NCBI GenBank assembly: GCA_019308685.1
Contig: JAFDHQ010000003.1
Location: forward strand, 1-50,118
Source of the DNA: Deltaproteobacteria bacterium
GTDB taxonomy: Bacteria > Desulfobacterota > Desulfobacteria > Desulfobacterales > UBA11574
Direction: 5' to 3'
DNA: 50,118 nt
Notes under the pieces: model-generated
Told to the model about the DNA's origin: nothing
The model's input: only the letters and a program-made list of their open reading frames with translations
Database searches by the model: none
In this document: positions 35,841 through 44,923 of the stretch, piece after piece
How the letters are laid out: the number at the start of each line of letters is the position of its first letter
Position numbering within the stretch: the first letter of the stretch is position 1
Translations under genes and position numbers: made by a program

Positions 35841-36500
35841 CTACCAATCCTTTGCATGCCTGACAGCACCGAATTCAGATCCCATGTACCCCCTTGTAAA
35901 GGGGAAAAAAATCATATGTATCAAACGTGTAAAAGGAATTGCCGCCAGCATGGTTTCTCCGGCTATGATGTGGAGAATTCCCATAATTCTAAAACCCGGC
36001 CACTGATGATATGTCCAGAAACCCGTGATAAAGGGTGCAGCAACAATAGCAAGTATTACATAATCAGAAATAGAGGTTAAGTACTTGACCTCCGGCAGAA
36101 CGATTCTTCTCACAAGAAAAAAAATACATGAAGCAATAGCCACTATCGTCAATACATCGGCAGCAGTGTCCGAAATATACCACCAGCTAACCCCCCACGA
36201 TTCTTTCCAGAGAATGATATGTGCGCTAAGAAAAATCGGGATAAAAATAATGCAGATATGAAATGTAAATGTGACGATGGTGAAAAACGGATTTTTCCTC
36301 CATTTTACAGTCCCAAAAGGGGTGATCCAATGCAGGATCGACCGAAGTCCAAATTTGAAACTCATATATTCATATACGAATACATCCTTCTTCCTGGCCA
36401 GCACGGCCATGGAGATCAGCCGGTACAAACACCCCGCAAAAAAGATAATAAAGGAGGCCCAGACCAGCGGGCCGCTAACAAAATTATAGATATCATGCAT
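35841..36500 (-). CDS. tmcC: Tmc complex membrane subunit TmcC
   Basis: 219 residues, hydrophobic, with about five transmembrane helices (for example LVWASFIIFFAGCLYRL and FTFHICIIFIPIFLSAHI). His residues in helices (HICI, HII, LHIIAG, RLIHM) fit heme b ligation as in NarI/DsrM-type cytochromes b. It anchors the Tmc complex. It lies 35 bases downstream of tmcD and upstream of tmcB. Confidence 0.9.
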   Translation of the reverse strand: MHDIYNFVSGPLVWASFIIFFAGCLYRLISMAVLARKKDVFVYEYMSFKFGLRSILHWITPFGTVKWRKNPFFTIVTFTFHICIIFIPIFLSAHIILWKESWGVSWWYISDTAADVLTIVAIASCIFFLVRRIVLPEVKYLTSISDYVILAIVAAPFITGFWTYHQWPGFRIMGILHIIAGETMLAAIPFTRLIHMIFFPFTRGYMGSEFGAVRHAKDW

Positions 36501-36535
36501 GGCTTTTTTCCCTTTTAGCCCGAGAGAGATCCGGG

Positions 36536-37819
36536 TTAGCCGGTAATTTCGGTGACCGTTAAAACCTGTCGAAAATACTTGCCGTCCTCGGAATCGCCCT
36601 CGATTCCTTTTATGAGAATCTTTTTAGAGTCAGGGCTGAAAACAGGATCCCACAGCGCTTCATACGATTTCTTAAGAGATTTGCCATCTATCACGATGGT
36701 ATAACGTCCATTTTTTTCGACTTTTGCAGCGACCCTTCTGCTGTCAGGGCTGAAAACAGGCTGCCAGACCATATTATATGTTTCCCCCCAAGCCCTACCG
36801 TCCACAGCAATGGTATACTTTCCGTCTTCTTTTCCGATGCAGGCAATCCTGCTTCCGTCCGGGCTGAAAACCGCATCAGTAACAAGATCACCAAAGGTGA
36901 GAGACCAGGGGTTACCGTCAACTGCAATGGTCCAGCGACCATATTTGGGTGCCACCACGGCAGCTATTTTTTTTCCGTCCGGACTGTACATATGGTGCCA
37001 GAGTTGATAAAAAGAGCGATCCCAAAACGAGTTGCCGTCTTGGGCAAGAGTCCATTTTCCCGCTATCCTTACCGGCGCAGTAACAGAACCGTTTGCCGGG
37101 CTGAATTGCGGCATCCAAACGGAAGAATATACCTTATCCCAAAGAACTCCGTCCACAGCAATGGTGTAATCATAAAGGGAAGTTCTCACTTCCGCGGCCA
37201 CGTGATCAGAATCATGGGAAAAGGCCAGGCCCCAAACGTTAACGAAATTTGCATCCCATGTCTTTCCGTCCACCACTGCGGAATAACAACCTTCCTGAAA
37301 TTGAAAAATATCCCCTTGTTTAATCGGGATGGTAGGGACGACACCGGCAACTCTTTTCCCATCATGGCTGATGGTGAGATTGCTCAGGTCTGAAAATCTC
37401 GCCTCCCATGATATATCGTTTGTCACGGCAAAGTATTCCATGTCTTTTTGAGCAGCTACGGTGATATTTTTGCCGTCCGCCCCGAATTTGGTATTCCATA
37501 AAAAATCAAAGGTGTTTTCCCAGGCAACGCCATCCACCGACACCGTCCATGCTCCCATATCCGACACCAATGCCGTCAACCGGTTATCAGGCCCAAATTT
37601 TAAATACCATACTTTATCAAACGTACTTTCCCAAAGCGTATCATTTTCACAAACTCTAAATTCCATGTCACCTGTTTTAACCACTGCTACGATACGTTCT
37701 CCGTCCGGGCTGGCATAAGGTTCCTCTACCCCGTCGAACATATTCTTCCACTTACCGGTATCCACAATTAACTTTTTTCCGGTTTCCCAGTCCCAGGTGC
37801 TTAAATTATGCATGACCAT
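36536..37819 (-). CDS. tmcD: Tmc complex protein TmcD, Trp-rich beta-propeller
   Basis: 427 residues made of about eight repeats with the pattern FSPDG..iaa.v..dgkyTIAVDGk.W...y..vW.p, that is WD40/TolB-like blades, very rich in Trp. TmcD of Desulfovibrio is a tryptophan-rich protein of the same complex. No signal peptide is visible. The ATG at 37819 follows AAGGAGC at slightly long spacing; ATG at 37813 is an alternative. It is the first gene of the operon here, whereas in Desulfovibrio vulgaris tmcA is first (known). Confidence 0.88.
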   Translation of the reverse strand: MVMHNLSTWDWETGKKLIVDTGKWKNMFDGVEEPYASPDGERIVAVVKTGDMEFRVCENDTLWESTFDKVWYLKFGPDNRLTALVSDMGAWTVSVDGVAWENTFDFLWNTKFGADGKNITVAAQKDMEYFAVTNDISWEARFSDLSNLTISHDGKRVAGVVPTIPIKQGDIFQFQEGCYSAVVDGKTWDANFVNVWGLAFSHDSDHVAAEVRTSLYDYTIAVDGVLWDKVYSSVWMPQFSPANGSVTAPVRIAGKWTLAQDGNSFWDRSFYQLWHHMYSPDGKKIAAVVAPKYGRWTIAVDGNPWSLTFGDLVTDAVFSPDGSRIACIGKEDGKYTIAVDGRAWGETYNMVWQPVFSPDSRRVAAKVEKNGRYTIVIDGKSLKKSYEALWDPVFSPDSKKILIKGIEGDSEDGKYFRQVLTVTEITG

Positions 37820-38062
37820 TTTCTTTTTGAATAGCTCCTTGTCTGATCTTAACTATACGGGTTTTGCATGTATTCTATCTTATATTAATTTTCAGAAAAA
37901 ACAATTTCAAAATTTGAGCCCACCATTTAAACCATGCTTTACCCATGTATTTATTAGATTTATTTTTATTAATATCAAACTATTAAATTCCTCCCTCTAT
38001 TTTAATTTTATTCTGTTCCGCAACGAGACCACACCGCTTTAAAAGAAAATTTTTACAATTAC
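37820..38062. other. AT-rich gap upstream of tmcD
   Basis: Very AT-rich, no credible frame. It must carry the tmc promoter, but no clear -35/-10 or sigma-54 boxes could be assigned. Confidence 0.4.
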
Positions 38063-38212
38063 ACTAGAAACCATCTCAAAAATAGGATTTTGGCTCAAGG
38101 TCAAGGCGGGACCGAGTTTAAACCCGCAGGCATACTCAAGTATGTCGAGGACTTGAAACGAGGGCCTAACACAGAGATTGGAGAAAAAGACTTTTTTGAG
38201 ATAGCTTCTAGT
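38063..38212. repeat. Palindromic repeat, family B core with third type of ends
   Basis: About 150 bp. The ends ACTAGAAACCATCTCAAAAA and the complement of TTTTTTGAGATAGCTTCTAGT are inverted repeats. The core carries GCAGGCATACTCAAGTATG and TCGAGGACTTGAAACGAGG, as in 5612-5756 and 23208-23351. No coding potential is visible. Confidence 0.7.
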
Positions 38213-38361
38213 ATGCATGCGACGCACAGACAGGCGAGGCCAAGCAATTTCTCTTGGCTTTTTAAAAAAAACATTTTTTCTTTAACTTTGATAAAAATTT
38301 TTATATATTTAATTTTGGCTGAATCAGAAGCGGATAGTAAATTATCTCTTGGAGGGTAGCT

Positions 38362-38997
38362 ATGGATTATAAAGACTCCGACCTTAAGGGTCAAGTAAAT
38401 TCAGAACCGGAAAACAATACTTTTTATGAAGAAGACTATTTGCAATGGGATAAGAAAAAAAAGTCAAAATTCGGTTCCAGGGCGTTCAAAATTCCTGAAA
38501 CAATCCCTTTCTCATGGTTTGGGGCATTTGTTTTAATTTTGATCATCCTGTTAATTTTGGTTTTGGGAGGGACATTAGGAACCGTGGTCGGCTTTGAAAA
38601 CAGGTTAAAAGAGCTTGAACAAAAAGTCGCTGGGTTTCAAGATATGAACGACAAAACAACACAGGTTCTGGAACAGGTACAAGCTCTCGAACCGTTCAAG
38701 GATCGTTTTGACCGATTGGAAGCTTCCATGACGTTAAGAATGGATCACGTCGCAAAAGGCTTGAATGATTTGCAGAAAAAGATAGCCCAAGTCAGGCCAA
38801 AAAAACCACAAGTCTTGAAACCGGCAAAGGCTGCCCCGAAAACGACAAAAAAACGTTACTACACGGTCCAATCCGGTGATACACTATACAGAATCAGTCG
38901 AACGAATGGTTTGACGGTGGAGAAATTACGGGCTCTGAATAAATTGTCTGACACAGCTGTCATCCATCCCGGTCAGGAATTGTTAGTAAGCCCTTAA
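38362..38997 (+). CDS. Membrane-anchored LysM-domain protein
   Basis: 211 residues: a charged N-terminal tail, one transmembrane helix (about 51-72), a coiled-coil stretch (about 75-135: ENRLKELEQKVAG and similar), a Lys/Pro-rich linker, and a C-terminal LysM domain (YYTVQSGDTLYRISRTNG ... IHPGQELLV). LysM binds peptidoglycan, so it is likely a cell-envelope protein with the LysM in the periplasm. No enzymatic domain is present. The start follows GGAGGGTAGCT. It is followed by a strong terminator and appears monocistronic. Confidence 0.88.
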   Translation: MDYKDSDLKGQVNSEPENNTFYEEDYLQWDKKKKSKFGSRAFKIPETIPFSWFGAFVLILIILLILVLGGTLGTVVGFENRLKELEQKVAGFQDMNDKTTQVLEQVQALEPFKDRFDRLEASMTLRMDHVAKGLNDLQKKIAQVRPKKPQVLKPAKAAPKTTKKRYYTVQSGDTLYRISRTNGLTVEKLRALNKLSDTAVIHPGQELLVSP

Positions 38998-39038
38998 CCC
39001 GGGCAACCCGAGCGCACGAATTCAACATATCATAAAAG

Positions 39039-39074
39039 ACAAAGGCAGGGGCAAACGACGACCCTGCCTTTGTT
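39039..39074 (+). terminator. Rho-independent terminator of the LysM gene
   Basis: ACAAAGGCAGGG and CCCTGCCTTTGT form a 12-bp stem around GCAAACGACGA, about 45 bases after the stop. Confidence 0.8.
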
Positions 39075-39092
39075 ATTCGATGGTTTACTGTT

Positions 39093-39201
39093 GACGGTTT
39101 CGTAAAAAGTCCAACTTCTGCGTTGTGCTGCATTTCGCAATCATTCAACGTACGATAAGTACGCCTCATGATTACAAAATTTGCACGCCTTGAATTTGAA
39201 C
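39093..39201. repeat. Palindromic repeat, family A, copy 2
   Basis: GACGGTTTCGTAAAAAGTCC at the left, with the same interior as copy 1 (CGTTGTGCTGCATTTCGCAA and so on), but the right terminal arm is lost after TTGAACT. It lies 46 bases from the 3' end of a small XRE regulator gene. Confidence 0.75.
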
Positions 39202-39246
39202 TGCTTGTCAAGAGCTTGCCGCCATGTAACGCAGGCGGATATGTTC

Positions 39247-39444
39247 TCAGTCACCAAACACTTTTGTTCTATCTGAAATTTTATACCCCAACGCCAGAAT
39301 AATCTTTCGTTTTGTTTCCATTCTGCATGGCATGCCCTGTTCGATCCGCGTAATGGTAATCGGGGATATATTGGCCTTTCTTGCGAGCTCGGCCTTGCTC
39401 ATCATGAGAGATTCTCTAATTTCTTTTAGTAAATTTTTACTCAT
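39247..39444 (-). CDS. Small XRE-family DNA-binding protein
   Basis: 65 residues, a single Cro/cI-type helix-turn-helix (MSKAELARKANISPITITRI) and KRKIILALGYKIS. It is very similar to the 64-residue protein at 45257. It probably acts as a dimeric regulator; no toxin partner is adjacent. A good sigma-70 promoter lies upstream (39485-39513). The ribosome site is weak. Confidence 0.85.
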   Translation of the reverse strand: MSKNLLKEIRESLMMSKAELARKANISPITITRIEQGMPCRMETKRKIILALGYKISDRTKVFGD

Positions 39445-39484
39445 TGGATATAATTGTTTATAAAAGGATCGATTTTTTAGTTAT

Positions 39485-39513
39485 ATCATAAACTTGTCAT
39501 TTGATTTTGTCAA
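39485..39513 (-). promoter_or_regulatory. Sigma-70 promoter of the XRE gene
   Basis: Minus-strand TTGACA (39508-39513), 17 bases, TATGAT (39485-39490), in an AT-rich setting. Confidence 0.65.
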
Positions 39514-39709
39514 GTAAAATTATATATAATTTATATATAATTCCATTGAATTAGAATATATTGTATTTTATTAACATAAGTTACCATATATTGTGTTCTT
39601 CATAATTATGATATTAAATAAAATCGAACGGTTCGATGAATATTTCATCACAAGAGACCCTAAAATAGAATATGGAGGCATGATTTTTTTTTGGAAAATA
39701 ATTGAGTTT

Positions 39710-40057
39710 TTAAGTTCCGGGAACAATAATACGGGAATCTTGTTTTTGCTGATACTTTTTGATCTCTTCCTGCATCTTTGCCAAGGCCGTTTTCATGGCT
39801 TCCGGGTATATCTCCATGGCTTCTTTTAGATTTCTGGCCGCCAGGGGGGTCTGAATCGGAAGCGGCCCTTCAGGGGTCATTAAATTCAGGTAACCCACAA
39901 AAATCTGTTTGCGACCTTTATCTTTCAAACCGTTGGGCTTGACCGGCGTCAAACGCCGTATGGAGGCCATGTCCAAATCGGTAAACGACTCTTCCAGGTA
40001 CAGGTTGTTCTGCTTTACCGATAAGTCCACATCGTTGAATTCTTTTTCATTTAACAT
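39710..40057 (-). CDS. Conserved-looking 115-residue protein of unknown function
   Basis: No family was recognised. The protein is hydrophilic and cytoplasmic, with a central segment (IFVGYLNLMTPEGPLPIQT) and a helical C-terminal end rich in Glu/Lys/Gln. ATG at 40057 is chosen because AAAGGAGACAAT precedes it; the frame is open to 40153 but that part lies in the upstream repeat. No operon partner: the convergent-strand side is noncoding and recQ is separated by the repeat at 40081. Confidence 0.7.
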   Translation of the reverse strand: MLNEKEFNDVDLSVKQNNLYLEESFTDLDMASIRRLTPVKPNGLKDKGRKQIFVGYLNLMTPEGPLPIQTPLAARNLKEAMEIYPEAMKTALAKMQEEIKKYQQKQDSRIIVPGT

Positions 40058-40080
40058 TATTGTCTCCTTTGAATAAATGT

Positions 40081-40198
40081 CTCGGAATATTAGACATATG
40101 CCTGCCTGTCCCGTAGGTCCGGCAGATCGTACTGGGATGGTTATTTTTTTCACATGCCTTGATCTTGAACGAAAATCCTCATTTATGGATGGACACTA
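40081..40198. repeat. Palindromic repeat, family C core with family B-type end
   Basis: Contains GGTTATTTTTTTCACATGCC, then TTGATCTTGAACGAAAATCC as at 13962-14106. Instead of that copy's 19-bp ends it finishes with ATTTATGGATGGACACTA, the end type of 5612-5756. The last three bases form the recQ stop codon on the minus strand. Confidence 0.65.
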
Positions 40199-42016
40199 TT
40201 TAATTTGACGGTCCCCGCAATACTTTCGAATAAGGCCGAGAAAAATCGATCCGTATTTTTCGCGTTTTACAATACCGACACCATGAATATCCAGGAAACT
40301 TTCCATGGTTTGAGGAAAATATGAAGCCATTTCAATCAAGGTTCTGTCTGAAAAAATGACATAAGGAGGAACCCCTGCGTCGTCAGCAAGATTTTTTCTC
40401 TTTTTCCGCAGGATTTCAAACAGATCTTTATCATGGTCCGGTGTGGATTTTATTTTTGATTCTTTTTCAACCTCCTTATCGTCATCTTGTTTTTTTAAAT
40501 AACCCAACACCGTTTCTCTGTTTTGAAAGACATCCCATGCCTTATCTGTAAGCTTCAGACTTCCATATTCCATATCCTGAGTCAGAAGCTTTTTGTGAAG
40601 AAATTGCCGCGCAAGGATCATCCACTCTTTTTTTGAAAATTCCTTTCCAATGCCGTAAGTAGATAATCTGTCATGACCGAATTTTAAAACTTTCCGTGCC
40701 CTTGAACCGCGTAACACATCGATGATATGACCCATTCCAAACACCTCACCGGTGCGCTTGACACATGACAGGAATTTCTGGGCCGGTACGGTGAGATCGG
40801 CCAGCTCTTTTTCTCCGGCCAGACAATTATCGCACATATTGCATTTTTCAATGGAATATTCTTCACCAAAATAATTGAGCAGCGGGACGCGACGGCAGTC
40901 ATCGGTTTCAACAAAGCGTAAAAATGCATTGAAATGGATGTGCGCCACCCGTTTTTCGGGCGCATTTTTCTTGTTGATAAAATGCGTAATTTTATGAATG
41001 TCGGCATAGCTGAACAATAGCATACAATGGGCCGGCAATCCGTCTCGTCCGGCTCTGCCGATTTCCTGGTAATAACTTTCCATATTCTTGGGCATATCGA
41101 AATGAACAACAAATCGAACATTGGGTTTGTTGATCCCCATGCCGAAAGCAATGGTCGCCACAATAATCTGTACATCGTCCCGGATAAACAGGCTCTGATT
41201 TTGTTTTCGCTCGATTTCGGTCAGACCGGCATGATACGGGCGTACGGAAAATCCTTTATCTTTTAGATCGGAATAAAGATCATCTACCTGCCGGCGGGTA
41301 AAACAGTATATGATCCCGGATTGCTCCGGAAATTTTCGGATAAACTCGATGGTTTGGTCTAAAGGGTTGTCTTTGGAAACAACTTGAAGAAACAGATTTT
41401 CTCGATTGAAACCCGCGACATATTCGCCGGAGTCTTCAAAACCGAGACTGGATTTAATGTCTTTTCGCACCCTCGGGGTTGCCGTCGCCGTCAGCGCGAT
41501 AGAAACCGCTTGGGGAAAACGCAGCCGGACACCCACCAACCGACGGTACTCCGGACGAAAATCATGTCCCCATGCGGATATGCAATGGGCCTCGTCAATG
41601 GCAAGGCAATCTACGGGTACAGATGAAAGCATCTCTAATACACTGGATTTCAACAATGACTCCGGTGCCACGTAAAGTAATTTCACTTTGCCTTGTTTAA
41701 CGCGTTCTACATTTCTACGATATTCGTAAGGCGTCAGCGAGCTGTTTAACAGTACCGCTGAAACCCCTGATTCCATTAACTGTTCCACCTGATCCTTCAT
41801 CAGTGAAATCAGCGGGGAAACAACAATGGTCAATCCTTTAAAGATAAGGGCCGGAATCTGGTAGCAGAGAGACTTTCCTCCGCCGGTCGGCATGATAACC
41901 AGGGTATCATTTTTTCGCAGTATGTTTCCAATCACATCTTCCTGCAAATAAATGAACCCGTCATAACCGAACACCGTTTTAAGGATTTTTTTTGCCTGAT
42001 CAATCATGGTCGACAT
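40196..42016 (-). CDS. recQ: ATP-dependent DNA helicase RecQ
   Basis: About 606 residues with the RecQ layout: helicase motifs I (MPTGGGKS), II (DEAH), III (TATATPR), VI (QEIGRAGRDG), the RQC zinc-binding Cys (CNMCDNC) and winged helix, and an HRDC-like C-terminal domain. It unwinds DNA 3' to 5' in recombinational repair. ATG at 42016 is plausible; GTG at 42025 and ATG at 42007 are alternatives, and none has a good ribosome site. The stop TAG coincides with the first bases of a palindromic repeat. Confidence 0.93.
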   Translation of the reverse strand: MSTMIDQAKKILKTVFGYDGFIYLQEDVIGNILRKNDTLVIMPTGGGKSLCYQIPALIFKGLTIVVSPLISLMKDQVEQLMESGVSAVLLNSSLTPYEYRRNVERVKQGKVKLLYVAPESLLKSSVLEMLSSVPVDCLAIDEAHCISAWGHDFRPEYRRLVGVRLRFPQAVSIALTATATPRVRKDIKSSLGFEDSGEYVAGFNRENLFLQVVSKDNPLDQTIEFIRKFPEQSGIIYCFTRRQVDDLYSDLKDKGFSVRPYHAGLTEIERKQNQSLFIRDDVQIIVATIAFGMGINKPNVRFVVHFDMPKNMESYYQEIGRAGRDGLPAHCMLLFSYADIHKITHFINKKNAPEKRVAHIHFNAFLRFVETDDCRRVPLLNYFGEEYSIEKCNMCDNCLAGEKELADLTVPAQKFLSCVKRTGEVFGMGHIIDVLRGSRARKVLKFGHDRLSTYGIGKEFSKKEWMILARQFLHKKLLTQDMEYGSLKLTDKAWDVFQNRETVLGYLKKQDDDKEVEKESKIKSTPDHDKDLFEILRKKRKNLADDAGVPPYVIFSDRTLIEMASYFPQTMESFLDIHGVGIVKREKYGSIFLGLIRKYCGDRQIK

Positions 42017-42025
42017 AAAAAGCAC

Positions 42026-42489
42026 AATTAAGGAACTGAGAGAATGGAGTTTGAGATATATCTCTTGTGAAACAAAAAGTCAAAGACAAGAAAGAATTGA
42101 AATTAAACCGAACAAAATCAAAAAGTTTTCCCATGTTGTGGTCATATTTCAAAAGCAAAACTTGCTGAGATGCTGAATACCAGCATGATAGATTTGCCGA
42201 AAACTCTCCAGGAATATGGACATAAAGACCGAGAAGGTTATGATGCTGAAGTGCGTATTGCTTGATGCTAATATTATTCTCATATTACAGCTTTGACTCA
42301 GGCTTTGCTCTCTAACAGATAAGACAGGTTTTGGATTGATGATTCCGAATCCCAATTGACACCTTTCATAGAAAGGTCATGGGAAAAAAGCAGAGCGACG
42401 CCCTGCCACTTTATTGATTATTTTTATCTGTCCATCCCTCTCTTACCTTGCAGAAAAAACTATGTTTTTCCATCAATTATTTTGCTCAA
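42026..42489. other. Noncoding stretch between recQ and the RelA/SpoT-domain gene
   Basis: No credible gene. A 31-codon frame (about 42171-42266, MLNTSMIDLPKTLQEYG) has no ribosome site. The rest is AT-rich. No tRNA or other structured RNA was recognised. Confidence 0.4.
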
Positions 42490-42567
42490 TTTCACTATGC
42501 CTGCGGTTGCAGAAAGCGCTCGGGCCTTGTCCTGAACCAAAATCTAACATTTCTGGATGGGCACTAA
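42490..42567. repeat. Palindromic repeat, family B, half copy
   Basis: On the minus strand it matches the left half of 5612-5756: TAGTGCCCATCCAGAAATG, then AAGGCCCGAGCG and AACCGCAGGCATAG. The first bases supply the TAG stop of the RelA/SpoT-domain gene. Confidence 0.65.
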
Positions 42568-43703
42568 CAAATTGAACGATCTTTTCTCCATCTTAAAACG
42601 GCTCTTAATCCTTCTTGTGCGACTCTTTTGCCTTGAAGTTCGTAGAATATGCCAAAATTTAAAGCATTTATTACATCAACGTTTCTCTCCTTGGCATTCG
42701 CAAAAGGTCCAATATTAAGAATTTCCTGAAAAATGGATTTAAATTCCAGTAGCCGATTTTTGGTGAGTAACTTCTGAAGTGTTTTGTGAGGTTTTTCCTC
42801 AGAATTGACGTCTCCGAGACGTTTTTCAATATAACTTAGCGTTCTGGGCGTAAACTTGAACCTTAAAATCTTTTTCAGGCTCTTCTCAATTTCTGATGAT
42901 GATAATTTCCGACAAGCCTCATCCTTGTCCATGTCAGTTGAAGAAAACTCATCGCCCAAGGAGATTCGAGCTATTCCGTTAACTTTGGCGATTCTTTTCA
43001 AACTGTATGCTTCAGCCAGACGACATAAATACTCAGCCTGAAGTGCGGCTACCTGGAGATAGGCGCTTAAATTGTAAAAGCCCATATGTATATGCTCGGG
43101 GAGATTTAAACCGATTCTACTGCGCACGTATCTATATTTGTGATCAATCTCGCTCCAGGCCTCCTCAAGAATCGTCCTCAATTGCAACTCGAATTGAAGA
43201 CCCTTCAATCCCGGCGGCGCATCTGAATTTTCGCCTAATTCTATCAGGTAATGAATAGATGAGTATCCGCTATATCTCAGATCTATGTCATCTGGTATCG
43301 AATCATCAGGGCTAACCGGCAGAATGAAGGATCTTTTTTGATCGGGGCCTTTTACAAAACTCAAGATGTCCTCTTCAGACAAAAGCTTAAGATATGACTC
43401 GACTTTTTCGATATCTGAAAGGCGCAGACAGATTATCCTGACTCCCAATAGATCACCGACTCTTGCCGGATAATTTTTTTCCGTAATTGACAGTACGCCA
43501 GCCTGAAGTTCTTTATTCAGCCGATTAATTTTCTCGATAAGTCTTAATTCATCTTTGATGCGATATATAATTGTATGCAGACTTTCTTTCGGTGACGAAG
43601 GATCTTCTTGGATCAGCTGAACAATATATTCCGCGAGTTTTTTATATTTTTCCTTTTCATTTAAAAACGATATTAAAATCGTTTCTCTCTGGTGTTTCTT
43701 CAT
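42564..43703 (-). CDS. RelA/SpoT-domain nucleotide synthetase-like protein
   Basis: 379 residues. An N-terminal RelA/SpoT synthetase fold (about 25-215: YRIKDELRLIEKI, ARVGDLLGVRIICL, YSGYSSIHYLIEL, ELQLRTILEEAWSEIDHKY) is followed by about 165 helical residues of no recognised family. There is no HD hydrolase, TGS or ACT domain, so it is not a long RelA/Rel. It may make (p)ppGpp or transfer pyrophosphate to another acceptor, as toxSAS proteins do; no antitoxin is adjacent. AGGAAAA lies before the start. The last codon and stop adjoin the repeat. Confidence 0.8.
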   Translation of the reverse strand: MKKHQRETILISFLNEKEKYKKLAEYIVQLIQEDPSSPKESLHTIIYRIKDELRLIEKINRLNKELQAGVLSITEKNYPARVGDLLGVRIICLRLSDIEKVESYLKLLSEEDILSFVKGPDQKRSFILPVSPDDSIPDDIDLRYSGYSSIHYLIELGENSDAPPGLKGLQFELQLRTILEEAWSEIDHKYRYVRSRIGLNLPEHIHMGFYNLSAYLQVAALQAEYLCRLAEAYSLKRIAKVNGIARISLGDEFSSTDMDKDEACRKLSSSEIEKSLKKILRFKFTPRTLSYIEKRLGDVNSEEKPHKTLQKLLTKNRLLEFKSIFQEILNIGPFANAKERNVDVINALNFGIFYELQGKRVAQEGLRAVLRWRKDRSIC

Positions 43704-44162
43704 ATGTCGATTTTCCTGAAGGGTTGAGGATAGCTCAGAGTATCAACTTTATAAATTCATGTTGTTTCCGGGGGTACTATTTTCTTCCGGGTTTGGTTCT
43801 GTTGGATATCAGATTCATCGGTTTTTTGATCTATCTTGCGCTGTCTCTTTAGTTCCCTCTTTGCTAATTCTTTTTGACGTTTTTTAAATTGATAATTTGA
43901 CCTTGCCAATTTGTTTCTAATTCATAGATCTAATTGAACAATTATAGCCGTAGTGTTCAGATTTGGTATCTTAAGTTTGAATTTTTTAAGATCGTTAAAG
44001 GTTATGATTGGTATATCTTGAAATTTTATCTCTTGCTGTAAAATAATTGATGAAAGACAGGCATTATGAATTTTCGATCTACAGGCTGGAATACAAGATA
44101 GAGGGGTTTGTAATTAGATAAGATCCTGATCTTTTTGTTGTTAAAGGACAAATGTTGCATAT
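43704..44162. other. Gap with a degenerate minus-strand frame
   Basis: Noncoding AT-rich sequence. A minus-strand frame without a Met (about 43920-44110) could encode IIPACRSKIHN-like and IPIITFNDLKKFKLKIPN stretches, which may be a relic gene. It has no start or ribosome site. Confidence 0.3.
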
Positions 44163-44525
44163 TCATACTCGACGAGCATTCTCATAAGTTTCTTCTTTAG
44201 TTTTGCAATCAATGCATAGAGTTGTAACCGGTCTGGCCTCAAGACGTTTAAAAGCAATTCCTTCCTCGCATTTATCACAAATTCCGAATGTGCCGTTTTC
44301 AATTCGTAAAAGAGCTTTACTTATTTTTACAGCAAGTTGTCTCTCTCGATCCCTAATGAGAAGCATAAGATTCCGTTCTGTATCAATTGTAGCACGATCT
44401 GCAGGATCTGGTAAATTCTCTTTCGGAGTGGTCATGCCAGAAACAGCATCACCTGCATGGATTAATAGTTCTTTCAACTGATTCGTCAGAATCTTTTTAA
44501 AATATTCAATATCTTTCTGTCTCAT
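44163..44525 (-). CDS. DksA/TraR-family zinc-finger protein
   Basis: 120 residues. The C-terminal CDKC...CIDC zinc finger and FGICDKCEEGI identify the DksA/TraR family; the N-terminal half is a helical hairpin with DPADRATIDTERN. DksA binds in the RNA polymerase secondary channel and acts with (p)ppGpp; the RelA/SpoT-domain gene lies one gene upstream, though separated by 460 bases. ATG at 44525 is used; a TTG at 44531 is the alternative. The family A repeat begins about 40 bases upstream. Confidence 0.88.
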   Translation of the reverse strand: MRQKDIEYFKKILTNQLKELLIHAGDAVSGMTTPKENLPDPADRATIDTERNLMLLIRDRERQLAVKISKALLRIENGTFGICDKCEEGIAFKRLEARPVTTLCIDCKTKEETYENARRV

Positions 44526-44565
44526 AATCAATTTTTTGAAATTTGTCAGTTTAAAATTTGATAAA

Positions 44566-44709
44566 CTCGTAAAAAGTCCGATTTAGACGGTTTCGTAAAA
44601 AGTTCAAATTCAAGGCGTGCAAATTTTGTAATCATGAGGCGTACTTATCGTACGTTGGATGATTGCGAAATGCAGCACAACGCAGAAGTTGGACTTTTTA
44701 CGAGACCGT
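44566..44709. repeat. Palindromic repeat, family A, copy 3 (inverted, complete)
   Basis: Full copy: outer TCGTAAAAAGTCCGA, then GACGGTTTCGTAAAAAGTT and the arms meeting at GGCGTACTTATCGTACGTTG. The right end is ACTTTTTACGAGACCGTC. The whole unit can fold into one imperfect hairpin of about 60 bp. Confidence 0.8.
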
Positions 44710-44769
44710 CAAAATTTAACAGACAAATTGTCACTATGCATATCGCCAAATAAAACTATAACCTTTAAC

Positions 44770-44841
44770 CAAAAAGAAAGCCCCTGGAATTGACCAGACC
44801 CCAGGGTCGAACATAAAGGAGGGTAAGACGGATTACCCTTC
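44770..44841 (-). terminator. Terminator downstream of the 79-residue gene
   Basis: On the minus strand CCCTGG and CCAGGGG form a stem followed by TTTCTTTTT (44770-44808). A second hairpin (GGGTAA-GACGGA-TTACCC) is at about 44820-44840. Confidence 0.55.
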
Positions 44842-44923
44842 ACACCGGAAAGAAGTGGGTGCTTTGGCAGGTTTGACGCCAACCCTATATGACAGTGGTG
44901 GAAGGATACCCATTTCTGATCAT

